Positions 15,462 to 24,473 are shown, counted from the first letter of the stretch. The stretch: 64,000 nt of DNA from Mogibacterium sp. (GCA_017431685.1 JAFRKO010000010.1:1-64000); one strand, 5' to 3'. Numbers and translations: made by a program. The notes: a model not told the origin generated them from the sequence alone.

Positions 15462-16640
15462 CTATCTCGAAAGGATTTTTCTGACAACAGGCAGAGCTAT
15501 CCTGTATGGCAGCGGTCTGAGTTCTTTATCTGCCTTCTTCAGCATCTCTCTGATTTCGATGTGCTGCGGGCAGTGCTGTTCGCACTTGCCGCAGCCTACA
15601 CACTGGCTCGCAAACCCCGGATTCCCCTGCAGGCCTACGTTTCTCGCGAATTCGAATCTTACAGGATTTTTCTTCCCCTCTATGTACATGAGATTCCAGT
15701 GATAGAAGTTGCCCGGTATGTCGACTCCAGACGGACAAGGCATGCAGTATCTGCATCCCGTGCATCCGACTCTTTCCTTCTCTTTGATGATTTTCTTTAC
15801 TCTGTTAACAAGTGCAATATCGCCTTCATCGAAGCTCCCTGGTTCTGCATCCGAAGCGATCCTTATGTTCTCGTCTACCATTTCAAGCGAGTTCATGCCC
15901 GAGAGAACCACTGTCACTCCGGTCTGGTTCCAGAGCCATCTGAGTCCGAGCTCTGCAGCGGTATAACCTTTGCCGCTGTCGCTGAGCTCACGCTTCGCCT
16001 TCACCGGCAGGTTAACCAGCTTTCCTCCGCGAAGCGGCTCCATGATCACTACGGGTATACCCTTCTTTTCTGCAGCTTCTACTCCGCGCCTTCCGGCCTG
16101 ACTGACCTCGTCGAGGTAGTTGTACTGCACCTGGCAGAAGTCCCAGTCATAGGCGTCGAGGATCTGAAGGAACATCTCCGTATCGCCGTGATACGAGAAG
16201 CCGATCTGTCTGATGCTGCCCTCGGCTTTGCGCGCGGCTATCCATTCCTCCATGCCATACGATTTCAGGCGCTCCCACTCAGAGATGTCTGTGAACATAT
16301 GCATCAGGTAGTAGTCGACATGGTCTGTCCGGAGACGCGATAGCTCCTCTTTAAAAGTCTTATCTATCGCTTTCATTGACCTTACCATGTACTGCGGCAG
16401 CTTGGTTGCTATGTTGACTTTATCGCGCACTTTGTTTTCCGCGAGTATCCTGCCGAGACACTCCTCACTGCCTGGGTACGCGTAAGCGGTATCGAAATAG
16501 TTCACACCGCTTTCTACCGCACGCATTATCTCGCGCTCGGCTTTCTCATAGTCGATCTTACCGCCCTTGCCGGTGAACCTCATGCAACCGTATCCAAGCT
16601 GCGAGAGCTCATTTCCGTATTTATCTTTTCTGTATTTCAT
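15462..16640 (-). CDS. Aldo/keto reductase with C-terminal 4Fe-4S ferredoxin domain
   Basis: A 392-aa cytosolic enzyme. Residues ~1-270 form an AKR barrel with NYFDTAYAYPGSE (D and Y of the catalytic tetrad), ATKLP, and H in YYLMHMF. The C-terminal ~110 residues add Fe-S motifs, CTGCRYCMPCP and CVGCGKCEQHCP. This fusion is common in Clostridia and suggests NAD(P)H- or ferredoxin-linked reduction of carbonyls. The start has GAGGAC nine bases upstream. Monocistronic, with its own terminator. Confidence 0.92.
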   Translation of the reverse strand: MKYRKDKYGNELSQLGYGCMRFTGKGGKIDYEKAEREIMRAVESGVNYFDTAYAYPGSEECLGRILAENKVRDKVNIATKLPQYMVRSMKAIDKTFKEELSRLRTDHVDYYLMHMFTDISEWERLKSYGMEEWIAARKAEGSIRQIGFSYHGDTEMFLQILDAYDWDFCQVQYNYLDEVSQAGRRGVEAAEKKGIPVVIMEPLRGGKLVNLPVKAKRELSDSGKGYTAAELGLRWLWNQTGVTVVLSGMNSLEMVDENIRIASDAEPGSFDEGDIALVNRVKKIIKEKERVGCTGCRYCMPCPSGVDIPGNFYHWNLMYIEGKKNPVRFEFARNVGLQGNPGFASQCVGCGKCEQHCPQHIEIREMLKKADKELRPLPYRIALPVVRKILSR

Positions 16641-16721
16641 TATATTCCAGTCCTCTTTTGCATATATGCAATATGCTTTGTCATTGTCTTTATGCTAGCT
16701 CCTTGCCGCATTATGATGTGC

Positions 16722-17186
16722 TTACTCATCATCTTTCAGCAGTCCCAGCACTGCATCACCGTGATGTACTTCGTCGTTCATGACCTCCACTACTTCAGGG
16801 AAGTCGTCGATGATGTGCTTATACTTTTCTGCAGCTGCGTACTCGCCTTTTGCAATGATCGGATATACTTTATTTTTCCCGAGCGTTCTGTACATCAGCG
16901 GAACAGCTATCCCTTTCGTCGGATTTGGCTTTATATCCTGGTTGGTGTACTTTTTAAACACTCCCGCATGCCTTGCCTCATCGCCTGCCAGTCTCTCGAA
17001 AGCCGCGCGGTCGGCCTCATCGCGTACCACCTTGGTCAGCTGCTCATACATATATACCGCATCTTCCTCGCCCTGCTGTGCAGTGACGAGAGCATTCATC
17101 TGATCCATCGTGATGCCGGCTTCAGCAGCTGCTGTGAATAGTGAATAGTCCTGCTCCTTTTTCTTCAGATTCTCTATTATTTTCAT
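16722..17186 (-). CDS. Ferritin-like/rubrerythrin-type diiron protein
   Basis: A 154-aa all-helical protein with two diiron-type motifs, GEEDAVYMYEQL and DEARHAGVF, plus GEYAAAEKYK and DEVHHGDAVL later. No rubredoxin Cys pairs are present. Such proteins reduce peroxide or handle iron and oxygen stress in anaerobes. The start has AAAGGG nine bases upstream. It lies between the Fe-S AKR gene and the terminator that ends the flavodoxin operon. Confidence 0.85.
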   Translation of the reverse strand: MKIIENLKKKEQDYSLFTAAAEAGITMDQMNALVTAQQGEEDAVYMYEQLTKVVRDEADRAAFERLAGDEARHAGVFKKYTNQDIKPNPTKGIAVPLMYRTLGKNKVYPIIAKGEYAAAEKYKHIIDDFPEVVEVMNDEVHHGDAVLGLLKDDE

Positions 17187-17366
17187 GACCTTTTACCCTT
17201 TCTCTTTTTGTGCATCCTGCTCATAGTAATGATTTCACGGTCAGAGATTCACATTATTGAAGCTTTGTCAAAAAAAGCAATTTCAATATTGTTAACCCCC
17301 TTTATTGCAGATATTTTCCCATATGTATAAGGGCATGTCAATTTGCTGTTTATACATATACAACAA

Positions 17367-17415
17367 AGCCCCGGACTATCTTCCGTTTAAGTACGGATAT
17401 CTCAAAGCCGGGGGT
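17367..17415 (-). terminator. Probable terminator of the TetR/flavodoxin operon
   Basis: AGCCCCGG (17367-17374) pairs with CCGGGGGT (17408-17415), with further pairing inside. The minus-strand tail is UUUGUUGU, less uniform than a classic U-tract. Confidence 0.65.
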
Positions 17416-17425
17416 CTTTTGCCGT

Positions 17426-18103
17426 TCATTTTAGGAATTTTTTAATGTCCTCTTCATTTGCTCCTGGCAGGATATCCCTGAGGTGCTCAAAGATGATCTC
17501 ATAAGACTCTTTAGGTGTGCACTGATAAACGTTCTGCCTGAAGCTGTCGCCCATGAAATGCTCCGGCGTTGAGTATTCTGCTACTCCCCAGCCGTACTCC
17601 CTGCCGTCTTTATCTATCATGTACCTGAAGTCGCTTATTATCACATAGCCCTGCGCCTGAAGCCGGTTGATGATGGTGTCAAAGCCCTTATTGCCGCCCT
17701 TTCGGTAGTTGCCGAGCTGTTTCAGGCGCTTCGACAGGATCGGTGCATTGCTGTCTATCAGGTCGTACATAACTTTGTCTCCGTGATAGACCAGCCCGTC
17801 CTCGAATCTCGCATCGAAGTCATAGCCGTCGCGGCGGTAATTCGCAAAGTGCAGGAACCACTCCGGACTTATGTACGCAGCCTTCTTCTCGAAAAACTTG
17901 CCATAGGCGCATCCGAGCTCGTTGATAACTGGACCCTTCCACTCCCACGGCCCATCGTTTCCCGTGAACCAGATCCCCGGATCGACATGCTCATCGATCG
18001 AGAATCCGCGGATCGAGTTCATGAAAAACGGCAGTATTCCAAGCTCTGTGACCGCGGTTTCCAGGTCGTCTATTGTCTGTATATAAAGATCATTGATTGT
18101 CAT
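17426..18103 (-). CDS. AlkZ-related protein, full-length copy
   Basis: A 225-aa protein. The N-terminal ~60 residues (…GFSIDEHVDPGIWFTG…) carry a region absent from the truncated duplicate at 11618-12148; the rest is shared. Conserved blocks are AYGKFFEKKAAYISPEWF, NYRRDGYDFDARFEDG, KRLKQLGNYRKGG and SDFRYMIDKDG. The AlkZ-related family is seen in Firmicutes without an assigned biochemical function; a nucleic-acid role is suggested only by the family name. The start is weak (AAGAAAG). Last gene of a long operon, 13 nt after the lipoprotein gene. Confidence 0.75.
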   Translation of the reverse strand: MTINDLYIQTIDDLETAVTELGILPFFMNSIRGFSIDEHVDPGIWFTGNDGPWEWKGPVINELGCAYGKFFEKKAAYISPEWFLHFANYRRDGYDFDARFEDGLVYHGDKVMYDLIDSNAPILSKRLKQLGNYRKGGNKGFDTIINRLQAQGYVIISDFRYMIDKDGREYGWGVAEYSTPEHFMGDSFRQNVYQCTPKESYEIIFEHLRDILPGANEEDIKKFLK

Positions 18104-18116
18104 CTTTCTTAAATAC

Positions 18117-18698
18117 TTAATCCTCCTGACTCACAGGGAATGTCAGCTCCGCCATTACGGTGTCTTCTCCGTCAATATTCAGGATCTGTATCGTAACAGG
18201 ATGTGAAGCATCCACCGGGAACCAGTAATCACAATTGATCATACTGCCTGCGTCTATCATTTCATACGCATTGTCTTCCTCAATAGTCTCCGCCTCCACT
18301 TCGCCGCGCGGATATATCACCTCATCACCCTGAACAGCCTGTATGATATACGATCTGTCAAGTGCGTCCTGATTCATCGGATCATCAACGCTGCTGTCCT
18401 GTGTTATGAGGTTAAGATCATTGGAGAATGTCATATGCAGGACGAAGAACTCCTCATCGTCATCCACCACATACTCGCCCTCATCTATATCGACATTGGT
18501 ACCTTCATACTCCACGGAACATGTGAGACTGTCCTGATCGACAGAAGCGGTGTATTCATACCCGGATCCTGTCACCCCCGTGACTCTGGAATAACCGGAT
18601 CCATCTCCTTCATCGGAAGTTACTGGAGACGTCGCGGAGCACGCAGCTGCAGTGAATGCAAACATAAGACAAAGTACAAATATAATCGTTTTTCTCAT
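18117..18698 (-). CDS. Small secreted lipoprotein of unknown function
   Basis: A 193-aa protein. The signal peptide ends with lipobox TAAAC (Cys ~20), followed by a Ser/Gly/Asp-rich linker and an acidic beta-rich domain with a SNDLNLITQDSSVDDPMNQ region and a VTIQILNIDG strand. It resembles Ig-like lipoprotein domains of Firmicutes (DUF5067-like), but I cannot name a family with confidence. ATG 18698 is chosen for GGAGAG upstream rather than a long leaderless reading. It sits in the redox operon between a GNAT enzyme and the AlkZ-related gene. Confidence 0.72.
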   Translation of the reverse strand: MRKTIIFVLCLMFAFTAAACSATSPVTSDEGDGSGYSRVTGVTGSGYEYTASVDQDSLTCSVEYEGTNVDIDEGEYVVDDDEEFFVLHMTFSNDLNLITQDSSVDDPMNQDALDRSYIIQAVQGDEVIYPRGEVEAETIEEDNAYEMIDAGSMINCDYWFPVDASHPVTIQILNIDGEDTVMAELTFPVSQED

Positions 18699-18745
18699 TA
18701 TCCGATCTCTCCGTTTGTTATTACTATCTCCTCTGTTGTGTTCTA

Positions 18746-19102
18746 TCATGTTGTAGAACAGAGGGATTTTTCGCTGTTTTTCCATATAAACCTGACTGTT
18801 TCTTCGTCCTGACTCTCAACGGTGAAGCCGAGATTCCTGTAAATCTGGAATGCGTAGCGTTCACGCGGTATCTCGTATCTTATGGTCTCCAATTCCGAGT
18901 TCTGAAGGTCTTCCATCAGGAGCTCAAGCAGCTCGGTGCCTATCCCATATTCGGCATATTGGCCTTTGAGGTTCATCTTCATTACTGCCTCTTTGCCGTT
19001 ATCTCTTACCTCGGCATAAGAAAGACCGGCGAGCTCATCGCCGATCTTCGCAACAAAACGATGGCCTCCCATGTGATCAACATCATTTGATTCCGTTGGC
19101 AT
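18746..19102 (-). CDS. GNAT-family N-acetyltransferase
   Basis: About 118 aa from ATG 19102 (19072 is also possible; neither has a clear Shine-Dalgarno). The acetyl-CoA loop motif QYAEYGIGTELLELL and the C-terminal YEIPRERYAFQIYRNLGF (Y and the NLGF end) are typical GNAT features. It overlaps the upstream gene by 20 nt, suggesting coupled translation. The substrate is unknown. The domain is on the short side, consistent with a minimal GNAT fold. Confidence 0.75.
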   Translation of the reverse strand: MPTESNDVDHMGGHRFVAKIGDELAGLSYAEVRDNGKEAVMKMNLKGQYAEYGIGTELLELLMEDLQNSELETIRYEIPRERYAFQIYRNLGFTVESQDEETVRFIWKNSEKSLCSTT

Positions 19103-20054
19103 CAAGCCACGCAGAAACATCATCAGGAAGTTCTGAGCCGCCCGAATAGTGAACGGACAACCCTTCCCCCAGATCAGCATCCGGCGCAAGCTTTGCTATG
19201 GCAGTAATGCTCTGTCCGAATCTGCCGCCTTCGATCAGAACGAATCCGTCATCGACATTTCCGGATGTCTCGTTCTGCTCTTCCTGACTTTCCGGCGTGG
19301 CACCCCAGTCTCCGGTACTTGTCTGTTCGTTATCCGCAAACACTGTGTTCAGCACCAGACCGATGATGACCGCTGCCATGACAAGTATAACAGGAAGCAT
19401 TGACTTTTTTTCTTCCTTGCCTCCGGACCTCATGCACAGCAGACTGCACTGCGTTCCGGCAAATGCCCAGAACAGCAGCATCACTATATTCTCCAGTATC
19501 ACCAGCGCTCCGGCCTTTTCATAGTCCAGGAACGCGAACGGAACCCGGAAAAACAGATAATCCGTCATTCCGTTGCGCAGGAAAAGCCACAGACCGATGC
19601 CCGCAATGCAGCACATCATAGCGGAAACAAGCGTCTTTTTTCTGCACTCAAGCTTCATCTTTGCAGTCATTGCCGGGATATGCAGGCCAAGATGCAGACC
19701 CATCAGTACAAATGACCAGTGAGACATCGACAGGTGCATCCTTCTCGCAAATGAAACAGGTGCCATGCCATACAGGAAAGGTACCGCGTGACCGCTCATC
19801 GACATTCCGCAGAATGCGGTCAGAGCGAACGACAACAACAACAGCAGTATATTCACTGCTGTTGTCACTATTCTGTATGCGCGATACTTGCCCTTAAAAA
19901 GCGCACCGTACCATTTTCTGTTGAGTATCTGGTGGACGATCACAAGTATCGTCATCCCTATTCCGATCCATTCATGCAGCGTCTCACCTGTGACCTGATA
20001 GGCCATGAGGAACAGCAGCAGTATGGTCATGCATACATCAATTATCCGTTTCAT
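19083..20054 (-). CDS. DUF4405-type membrane cytochrome-like protein with a flavodoxin-like tail
   Basis: A 323-aa membrane protein with about six transmembrane segments. Histidines lie in or near helices (LHEWIG, VHQILNRKW, HLSMSHW, GLHLGLHIP), as in haem-b-binding DUF4405/cytochrome b561-like proteins. After the last helix (~235) an extracytoplasmic acidic linker leads to a ~60-residue tail whose end (GGSELPDDVSAWLDANGIK) resembles the last residues of the neighbouring flavodoxin (GGGVSEEELQAWIDGLK). The start ATG overlaps the flavodoxin stop (TAATG), so the two are coupled. It likely passes electrons across the membrane to the lipoprotein flavodoxin. Confidence 0.72.
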   Translation of the reverse strand: MKRIIDVCMTILLLFLMAYQVTGETLHEWIGIGMTILVIVHQILNRKWYGALFKGKYRAYRIVTTAVNILLLLLSFALTAFCGMSMSGHAVPFLYGMAPVSFARRMHLSMSHWSFVLMGLHLGLHIPAMTAKMKLECRKKTLVSAMMCCIAGIGLWLFLRNGMTDYLFFRVPFAFLDYEKAGALVILENIVMLLFWAFAGTQCSLLCMRSGGKEEKKSMLPVILVMAAVIIGLVLNTVFADNEQTSTGDWGATPESQEEQNETSGNVDDGFVLIEGGRFGQSITAIAKLAPDADLGEGLSVHYSGGSELPDDVSAWLDANGIK

Positions 20055-20680
20055 TATTTCAGCCCGTCTATCCATGCCTGAAGCTCTTCTTCAGATACGC
20101 CTCCTCCGAAGCGCTCTCCGTCGAGCCAGTTGCCGCTGCCTGCATTTGCTTCGAGATTCTTTCCGCTCATTCCAATTCCGCTGCTGCTTGATGTGCAGAA
20201 CGGGATCATTGTTTTGCCGTCAAAATCATAGCTTTCCACGAAGGTGTCCATGATGCGCGGCTCCTCACCCCACCAGATCGGGAATCCGATGTAGATGGTC
20301 GAATAGCCCTCAAGTGATATAGAATCACTGCCGATCTCAGGGCGTACTGACTTGTCGTTCTGCTCATGAGTCGTGCGGCTGTCTGAGTCGTTCCAGTCAA
20401 GATCTTCGCTTGTATACTCCTGAGCCGCTTTGATTTCGTAGATGTCCGCGCCGGTGATCGACGCGATCTTCTCAGCAACACCCTTTGTCGTTCCGGTTGC
20501 GGAGAAATACACGACCAGTGTATCTTTTCCTGTTTCTTCCGTTACTTCTTCCTGTTCTTCAGCCTGAGCTGTCTCAGGTTCTGCAGGCTCTTCAGCTGTG
20601 TCATTCGTTTTGCTGCAGCCTGCAAATACAAGTAATGAAAGAATCAATAGTGTCGCAATAAATTTTATTCGTTTACTCAT
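20054..20680 (-). CDS. Extracytoplasmic lipoprotein flavodoxin
   Basis: A 208-aa protein. A signal peptide with lipobox FAGC (Cys22) and a Glu/Pro/Thr-rich linker precede a flavodoxin domain of the Flavodoxin_4 type. The FMN phosphate loop SATGTTKGVAEKI and the FPIWWGEEPRI and FCTSSSSGIG segments are intact. It would be anchored outside the membrane and carry FMN. Its gene is coupled to the DUF4405 membrane protein. A cytosolic homologue without signal peptide is encoded at 23334-23813 in the same operon. Confidence 0.88.
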   Translation of the reverse strand: MSKRIKFIATLLILSLLVFAGCSKTNDTAEEPAEPETAQAEEQEEVTEETGKDTLVVYFSATGTTKGVAEKIASITGADIYEIKAAQEYTSEDLDWNDSDSRTTHEQNDKSVRPEIGSDSISLEGYSTIYIGFPIWWGEEPRIMDTFVESYDFDGKTMIPFCTSSSSGIGMSGKNLEANAGSGNWLDGERFGGGVSEEELQAWIDGLK

Positions 20681-20713
20681 CTCAATATCCTCGTTAAATT
20701 ATCAATATGTATA

Positions 20714-21853
20714 TTAGAAGCTGTTCTCTGTCAGCCATTCAACAGCTTTCTTTACCATATCCGTGATGTCTTTGCCATCCTCCGTGAATACTCTCTGCTT
20801 TGACAGCCCGTCATGGAAGTCGACATGCTCCGCTTCAGCAAACGCATTCTTCAGGTAATTGTTATCATCGGAGAAACCCGGATCCGGCTGTATCTGACAG
20901 ATACTGTAGGCCTGAAGTATAGCGCTGACCGGAACGCCGTGGTACATGATATCCTTGTACTGCTCGATCTCACTCTGTTTGATCGGTGCACTTTCACGGT
21001 AAATGCTCATCGCTTCAGCAAGCACCCTGCGATCCTCATCCGTCAGTCTTTCAGCTGCGTTGCTCGTGGCCGTGTTGTCCTTCACCTGCTCAAGTGTGCT
21101 CATTCCTGAAAGGACTGCGATCACATCATCCAGATCAAGGCAGAAACGCACGGACCAGGATGCTATCGACCAGTCAGGATGTGCTGCCTTCAGCAGTTTT
21201 TCTGCTTCTTCCGGAAGTTTAGCGAGCCCGCCGCCTTTTACAGCTTCCATGATGACCACCTTGCGTCCGTGCTTGCGGATCACGTCATAGCAGAGTCCGG
21301 CCTGCACGAGCTCACTGTCCCAGTCAATAGGATTCAGAGCGATCTGTACAAACTCTATCTCAGGATGCTCCGTCAGAACGCGGTCGAGCAGCTTTGCGGA
21401 CGAATGGAATGAAATGCCGAGGTGGCGGATCTTTCCGTCCTCTTTCCACTTTTTTGCGTGGTCGAAAAGATGCGTCGTTTTTACGATGCCGCCCTTTCCG
21501 TCATATCCATCATAATAGACAGTCTGGATGTTATGAAGGAGGTAATAATCAACATAATCCACACCCAGATGCTCCAGCTGACTCTGGAAGGTTTCCTCGA
21601 TCTTATCCTCAGGGATCAGCATGAATGTTGGAAACTTCGTCGCAACAGTATAGCTGTCTCTCGGATGACGCTCAACGAGTGCTTTACGGGTCGCCTCTTC
21701 ACTTTTGCCGTCGTGATATACATAACTCGTATCAAAATATGTATAGCCTGCTTCCAGAAAAGCATCTACCATATCATTCAGCTGATCATAGTCAAAATCA
21801 GTAGGACCGGAGATAACCGGAAGTCTCATCATACCGAAACCTAAATTCTTCAT
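20714..21853 (-). CDS. Aldo/keto reductase
   Basis: A 379-aa cytosolic NAD(P)-dependent oxidoreductase. The AKR barrel shows LGFGMMRLP, YFDTSYVYHDGKSE (catalytic D and Y), ATKFPTF and YYLLHNIQ (catalytic H). The C-terminus is extended, as in the Fe-S AKR branch, but the ferredoxin cysteines are absent. ATG 21853 is chosen for AAAGGAG nine bases upstream. It lies in the TetR-controlled operon and probably detoxifies carbonyls. Confidence 0.9.
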   Translation of the reverse strand: MKNLGFGMMRLPVISGPTDFDYDQLNDMVDAFLEAGYTYFDTSYVYHDGKSEEATRKALVERHPRDSYTVATKFPTFMLIPEDKIEETFQSQLEHLGVDYVDYYLLHNIQTVYYDGYDGKGGIVKTTHLFDHAKKWKEDGKIRHLGISFHSSAKLLDRVLTEHPEIEFVQIALNPIDWDSELVQAGLCYDVIRKHGRKVVIMEAVKGGGLAKLPEEAEKLLKAAHPDWSIASWSVRFCLDLDDVIAVLSGMSTLEQVKDNTATSNAAERLTDEDRRVLAEAMSIYRESAPIKQSEIEQYKDIMYHGVPVSAILQAYSICQIQPDPGFSDDNNYLKNAFAEAEHVDFHDGLSKQRVFTEDGKDITDMVKKAVEWLTENSF

Positions 21854-21891
21854 GTAACCCACTCCTTTCACAATTAAAGTTTATTTTACTT

Positions 21892-22215
21892 TTAGCCCCA
21901 TACTTCCTTTGCAAGGCGGAATACTGCCCAGCCTTTTGGCCAGCCTACATACATCGTTGCGTGTGTGATGATGGCTGCGATCTCTTCTTTAGTAACGCCA
22001 TGTGCTTTTGCGTTCTGCAGATGGTATGTAAGCGATGAATCTGTAATGCCGGATGCCATCAGCGATACGACAGTGATGATGCACTTTGTCTTAACATCGA
22101 TTGCTTCCTCATTCCAGACTTCGCCGAACAGCACATCATCATTCAGGTGCGCAAACATCGGTGCGAATTCTCCAAGCTGATCTCTGCCTGCTGTCTGTAC
22201 GATCTTTTCACTCAT
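21892..22215 (-). CDS. Carboxymuconolactone decarboxylase (CMD)-family protein
   Basis: A 107-aa small helical protein. The family contains decarboxylases and AhpD-like thiol reductases. The CMD helix TYHLQNAKAHGVTKEEIAAIITH is clear, but the catalytic CxxC of AhpD is absent, so thiol peroxidase activity is unlikely. ATG 22215 is preferred because GGAGG lies nine bases upstream; the earlier ATG at 22221 is too close to it. It starts directly after the stop of the preceding AKR. Confidence 0.85.
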   Translation of the reverse strand: MSEKIVQTAGRDQLGEFAPMFAHLNDDVLFGEVWNEEAIDVKTKCIITVVSLMASGITDSSLTYHLQNAKAHGVTKEEIAAIITHATMYVGWPKGWAVFRLAKEVWG

Positions 22216-22221
22216 TTCCAT

Positions 22222-23268
22222 TTACCTCCCGATCTTCTGGTCTCCTGTCGACCAAACATGTTTTTCCTTTGATGCCGCCGGCTTGTTCTGAGCCATTACT
22301 CCGGCAAGAGGATGAGGAACATAAGGCTCCTCAAGATATGCTGTTTCTTCGCCTGACAGCCCAAGCCCGACTGCCTTTGCAGCACCTTCGATATGATGGA
22401 ACTTTGTAGCTCCTACTACAGGTGATGTTACCTTTGTCAGCAGCCATGCCAGAGAGACCTCTGTCATGCTGACTCCATGCTTATCAGCGAGCTCCGCTAC
22501 ACGGCTTATGATCACGTTATCCTGATCAGCTGTCGCGTCGTATTTGAACTTCGCATAGCTGTCTTCTTCAGCGCGCTTTGTGCCGCCTACTCCAGGAAGT
22601 CTCGAAAGCCTTCCGCTGGCCAGTGCGCTGTACGGAGTCAGAGCGATATTCTCTTCATCACAGTAAGGCACCATCTCGCGTTCCTCCTCACGGAAGATCA
22701 GATTGTAGTGGCCCTGCACTGAGACGAACTTCGCAAATCCCTCTTTATCAGCCAGAGCATTTGCCTTTGCGAGCTGCCATGCAAAGCAGTTGGAGATACC
22801 TATGTATCTGGCCTTACCTGCTTTCACGACGTTGTTGAGGCCTTCCATGATGTCATGGATCGGAGTATTCCAGTCCCACATGTGATAGATATACAGGTCA
22901 ACATAGTCCATGCCGAGGTTCTTAAGGCTGGTATTGATCATATTCTCAATGTGCTGCTGTCCGCTGATCCCATTTTCTATTTCTTCAGGAGTGCGCGGCA
23001 GGAATTTAGTCGCTACAACGACTTCGTCGCGCTTAGCAAAGTTGCGCAGAGCTCTTCCGACAAACTGCTCACTGGTACCGCTCTGGTATGCGATAGCCGT
23101 GTCATAGAAATTAACGCCAAGGTCAAGTCCGCGTCTGATGATTTCTCTCGAATGCTCCTCATCAATGGTCCAGCTGTGCTGACCTCTTGCTGAATCGCCA
23201 AAGCCCATGCATCCCATGCAGATGCGGGATACGTTAAGATCTGAATTGCCAAGCTTTATATATTTCAT
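22222..23268 (-). CDS. Aldo/keto reductase
   Basis: A 348-aa NAD(P)-dependent aldo/keto reductase with NFYDTAIAYQSGTSE (D and Y), VATKF, and IYHMWDW (H), plus the C-terminal VSLAWLLTKVTSPVVGATK cofactor segment. Full length for the family. The start has AGGAG upstream. It lies between a flavodoxin and the CMD gene in the TetR operon, a grouping seen in electrophile- or quinone-stress loci of Firmicutes. Confidence 0.92.
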   Translation of the reverse strand: MKYIKLGNSDLNVSRICMGCMGFGDSARGQHSWTIDEEHSREIIRRGLDLGVNFYDTAIAYQSGTSEQFVGRALRNFAKRDEVVVATKFLPRTPEEIENGISGQQHIENMINTSLKNLGMDYVDLYIYHMWDWNTPIHDIMEGLNNVVKAGKARYIGISNCFAWQLAKANALADKEGFAKFVSVQGHYNLIFREEEREMVPYCDEENIALTPYSALASGRLSRLPGVGGTKRAEEDSYAKFKYDATADQDNVIISRVAELADKHGVSMTEVSLAWLLTKVTSPVVGATKFHHIEGAAKAVGLGLSGEETAYLEEPYVPHPLAGVMAQNKPAASKEKHVWSTGDQKIGR

Positions 23269-23333
23269 TTAACATTCACTCCTGTCTTTTAGTTACATCC
23301 TTTAGTTTCTTCAGAAGCTCTGCAATGCGGTTG

Positions 23334-23813
23334 CTATAGTGCCTTATCAAGCCAGTTTCTGATAGTGGTTTCGTTCGGGCTGTTGATCTGAACGCCTTTT
23401 CCCCACTTCACATTGCCGCTGACGTTCTTGTGAAGCTCTGTATCGCTTCTGCCGACTCCGCTTCCGCCTGATGTGCAGAACGGGATGATAGTCTTTCCGG
23501 AGAAATCATAGCTCTCCAGGAAGGTCTCTATGATCCTCGGCGCTACGCCCCACCAGATAGGGAATCCGATTATTACGGTATCGTAGGAATCCATATCGCT
23601 CACTGTGCCTGCAATTGCCGGTCTTGCTGTCGGGTCGTTCATCTCTACGCTGCTGCGGCTCCTGCTGTTCATATAGTTAAGGTCGGCATTTGTATATTTC
23701 TCTGCCGGGACGATCTCGAAGAAATCGCCTCCGCTTATTCTCGCTATCTCCTGCCCGACTCTCTTTGTTACTCCGCTTGCAGAAAATACTGCTACTAATG
23801 TTTTATTTGCCAT
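23334..23813 (-). CDS. Cytosolic flavodoxin
   Basis: A 159-aa flavodoxin (Flavodoxin_4 type) with FMN loop FSASGVTKRVGQEI and the signature FPIWWGVAPRI and FCTSGGSGVG segments. It carries FMN and transfers single electrons. No export signal, in contrast with its lipoprotein relative at 20054-20680. It starts 15 nt after the TetR gene stop with a good AAGGAG site, so it is the first structural gene under TetR control. Confidence 0.92.
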   Translation of the reverse strand: MANKTLVAVFSASGVTKRVGQEIARISGGDFFEIVPAEKYTNADLNYMNSRSRSSVEMNDPTARPAIAGTVSDMDSYDTVIIGFPIWWGVAPRIIETFLESYDFSGKTIIPFCTSGGSGVGRSDTELHKNVSGNVKWGKGVQINSPNETTIRNWLDKAL

Positions 23814-23828
23814 TTATTTCATCTCCTT

Positions 23829-24452
23829 TTAATTCTTAAGTAACTGTATAAGGCAGTTATATGTGATTTCATAGATTGTCTGATATTTATAATCAACTTC
23901 CGCTTCCTTCATGGCCTCTTTCTGCTTTGCTGTTACCTCAGCATAAGGATAGATGCCGAACATGAACGGAAAGAATACGTATATGATCTGATCAGCTTCC
24001 CGCTGGGAGAGCCCGGAACAATGCCTGTCAAGTATCATCCTGAAATTCCTGATTGATCGTCCGTATGCCCTCTTGAATGATGTCAGAAGTTCGCCTCTGC
24101 TGTTTTCCTCCATATCGAAGTTGTTCATTGAAAGGAGTCTCAGAAGCTGTGCCCTTCTCTCAAGAGACCCGGCAATCAGGTCAGCAAGCTGATCTCCTGA
24201 GTACTCCTGATCACTGTTCAGGATCATTTCAAGATCAGCGTTCCATCTGTCATATTCACGCTCAAATAGCGCGAGGAATATTTCTTCTTTACTTTGGAAG
24301 TAGTTATATATCGTAGGGCGCGAAAAGGATGTGACTTTGCCGATTTCCTTGAGGGTAATGTCTTTGAAGCTCATCGTCTGATACAGCTGCTCGCATGCAT
24401 TAACGATTTCTTCTCTCCTCTGCGCGATGATATCAGGTGTTCCTTTGAACAT
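23829..24452 (-). CDS. TetR-family transcriptional regulator of the redox operon
   Basis: A 207-aa regulator. Residues ~10-57 are a TetR helix-turn-helix (TLKEIGKVTSFSRPTIYNYFQSKEEIF), followed by an all-helical ligand domain that looks like those in TetR/YbiH- or QacR-like members. The promoter upstream lies between two perfect 17-bp palindromes (24474-24526), which strongly suggests autorepression. It heads the operon running to about 17426. The inducer is unknown; an electrophile or quinone-like compound is inferred from the neighbours. Confidence 0.92.
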   Translation of the reverse strand: MFKGTPDIIAQRREEIVNACEQLYQTMSFKDITLKEIGKVTSFSRPTIYNYFQSKEEIFLALFEREYDRWNADLEMILNSDQEYSGDQLADLIAGSLERRAQLLRLLSMNNFDMEENSRGELLTSFKRAYGRSIRNFRMILDRHCSGLSQREADQIIYVFFPFMFGIYPYAEVTAKQKEAMKEAEVDYKYQTIYEITYNCLIQLLKN

Positions 24453-24473
24453 GATGTTATCTCCTTTCAGCCG

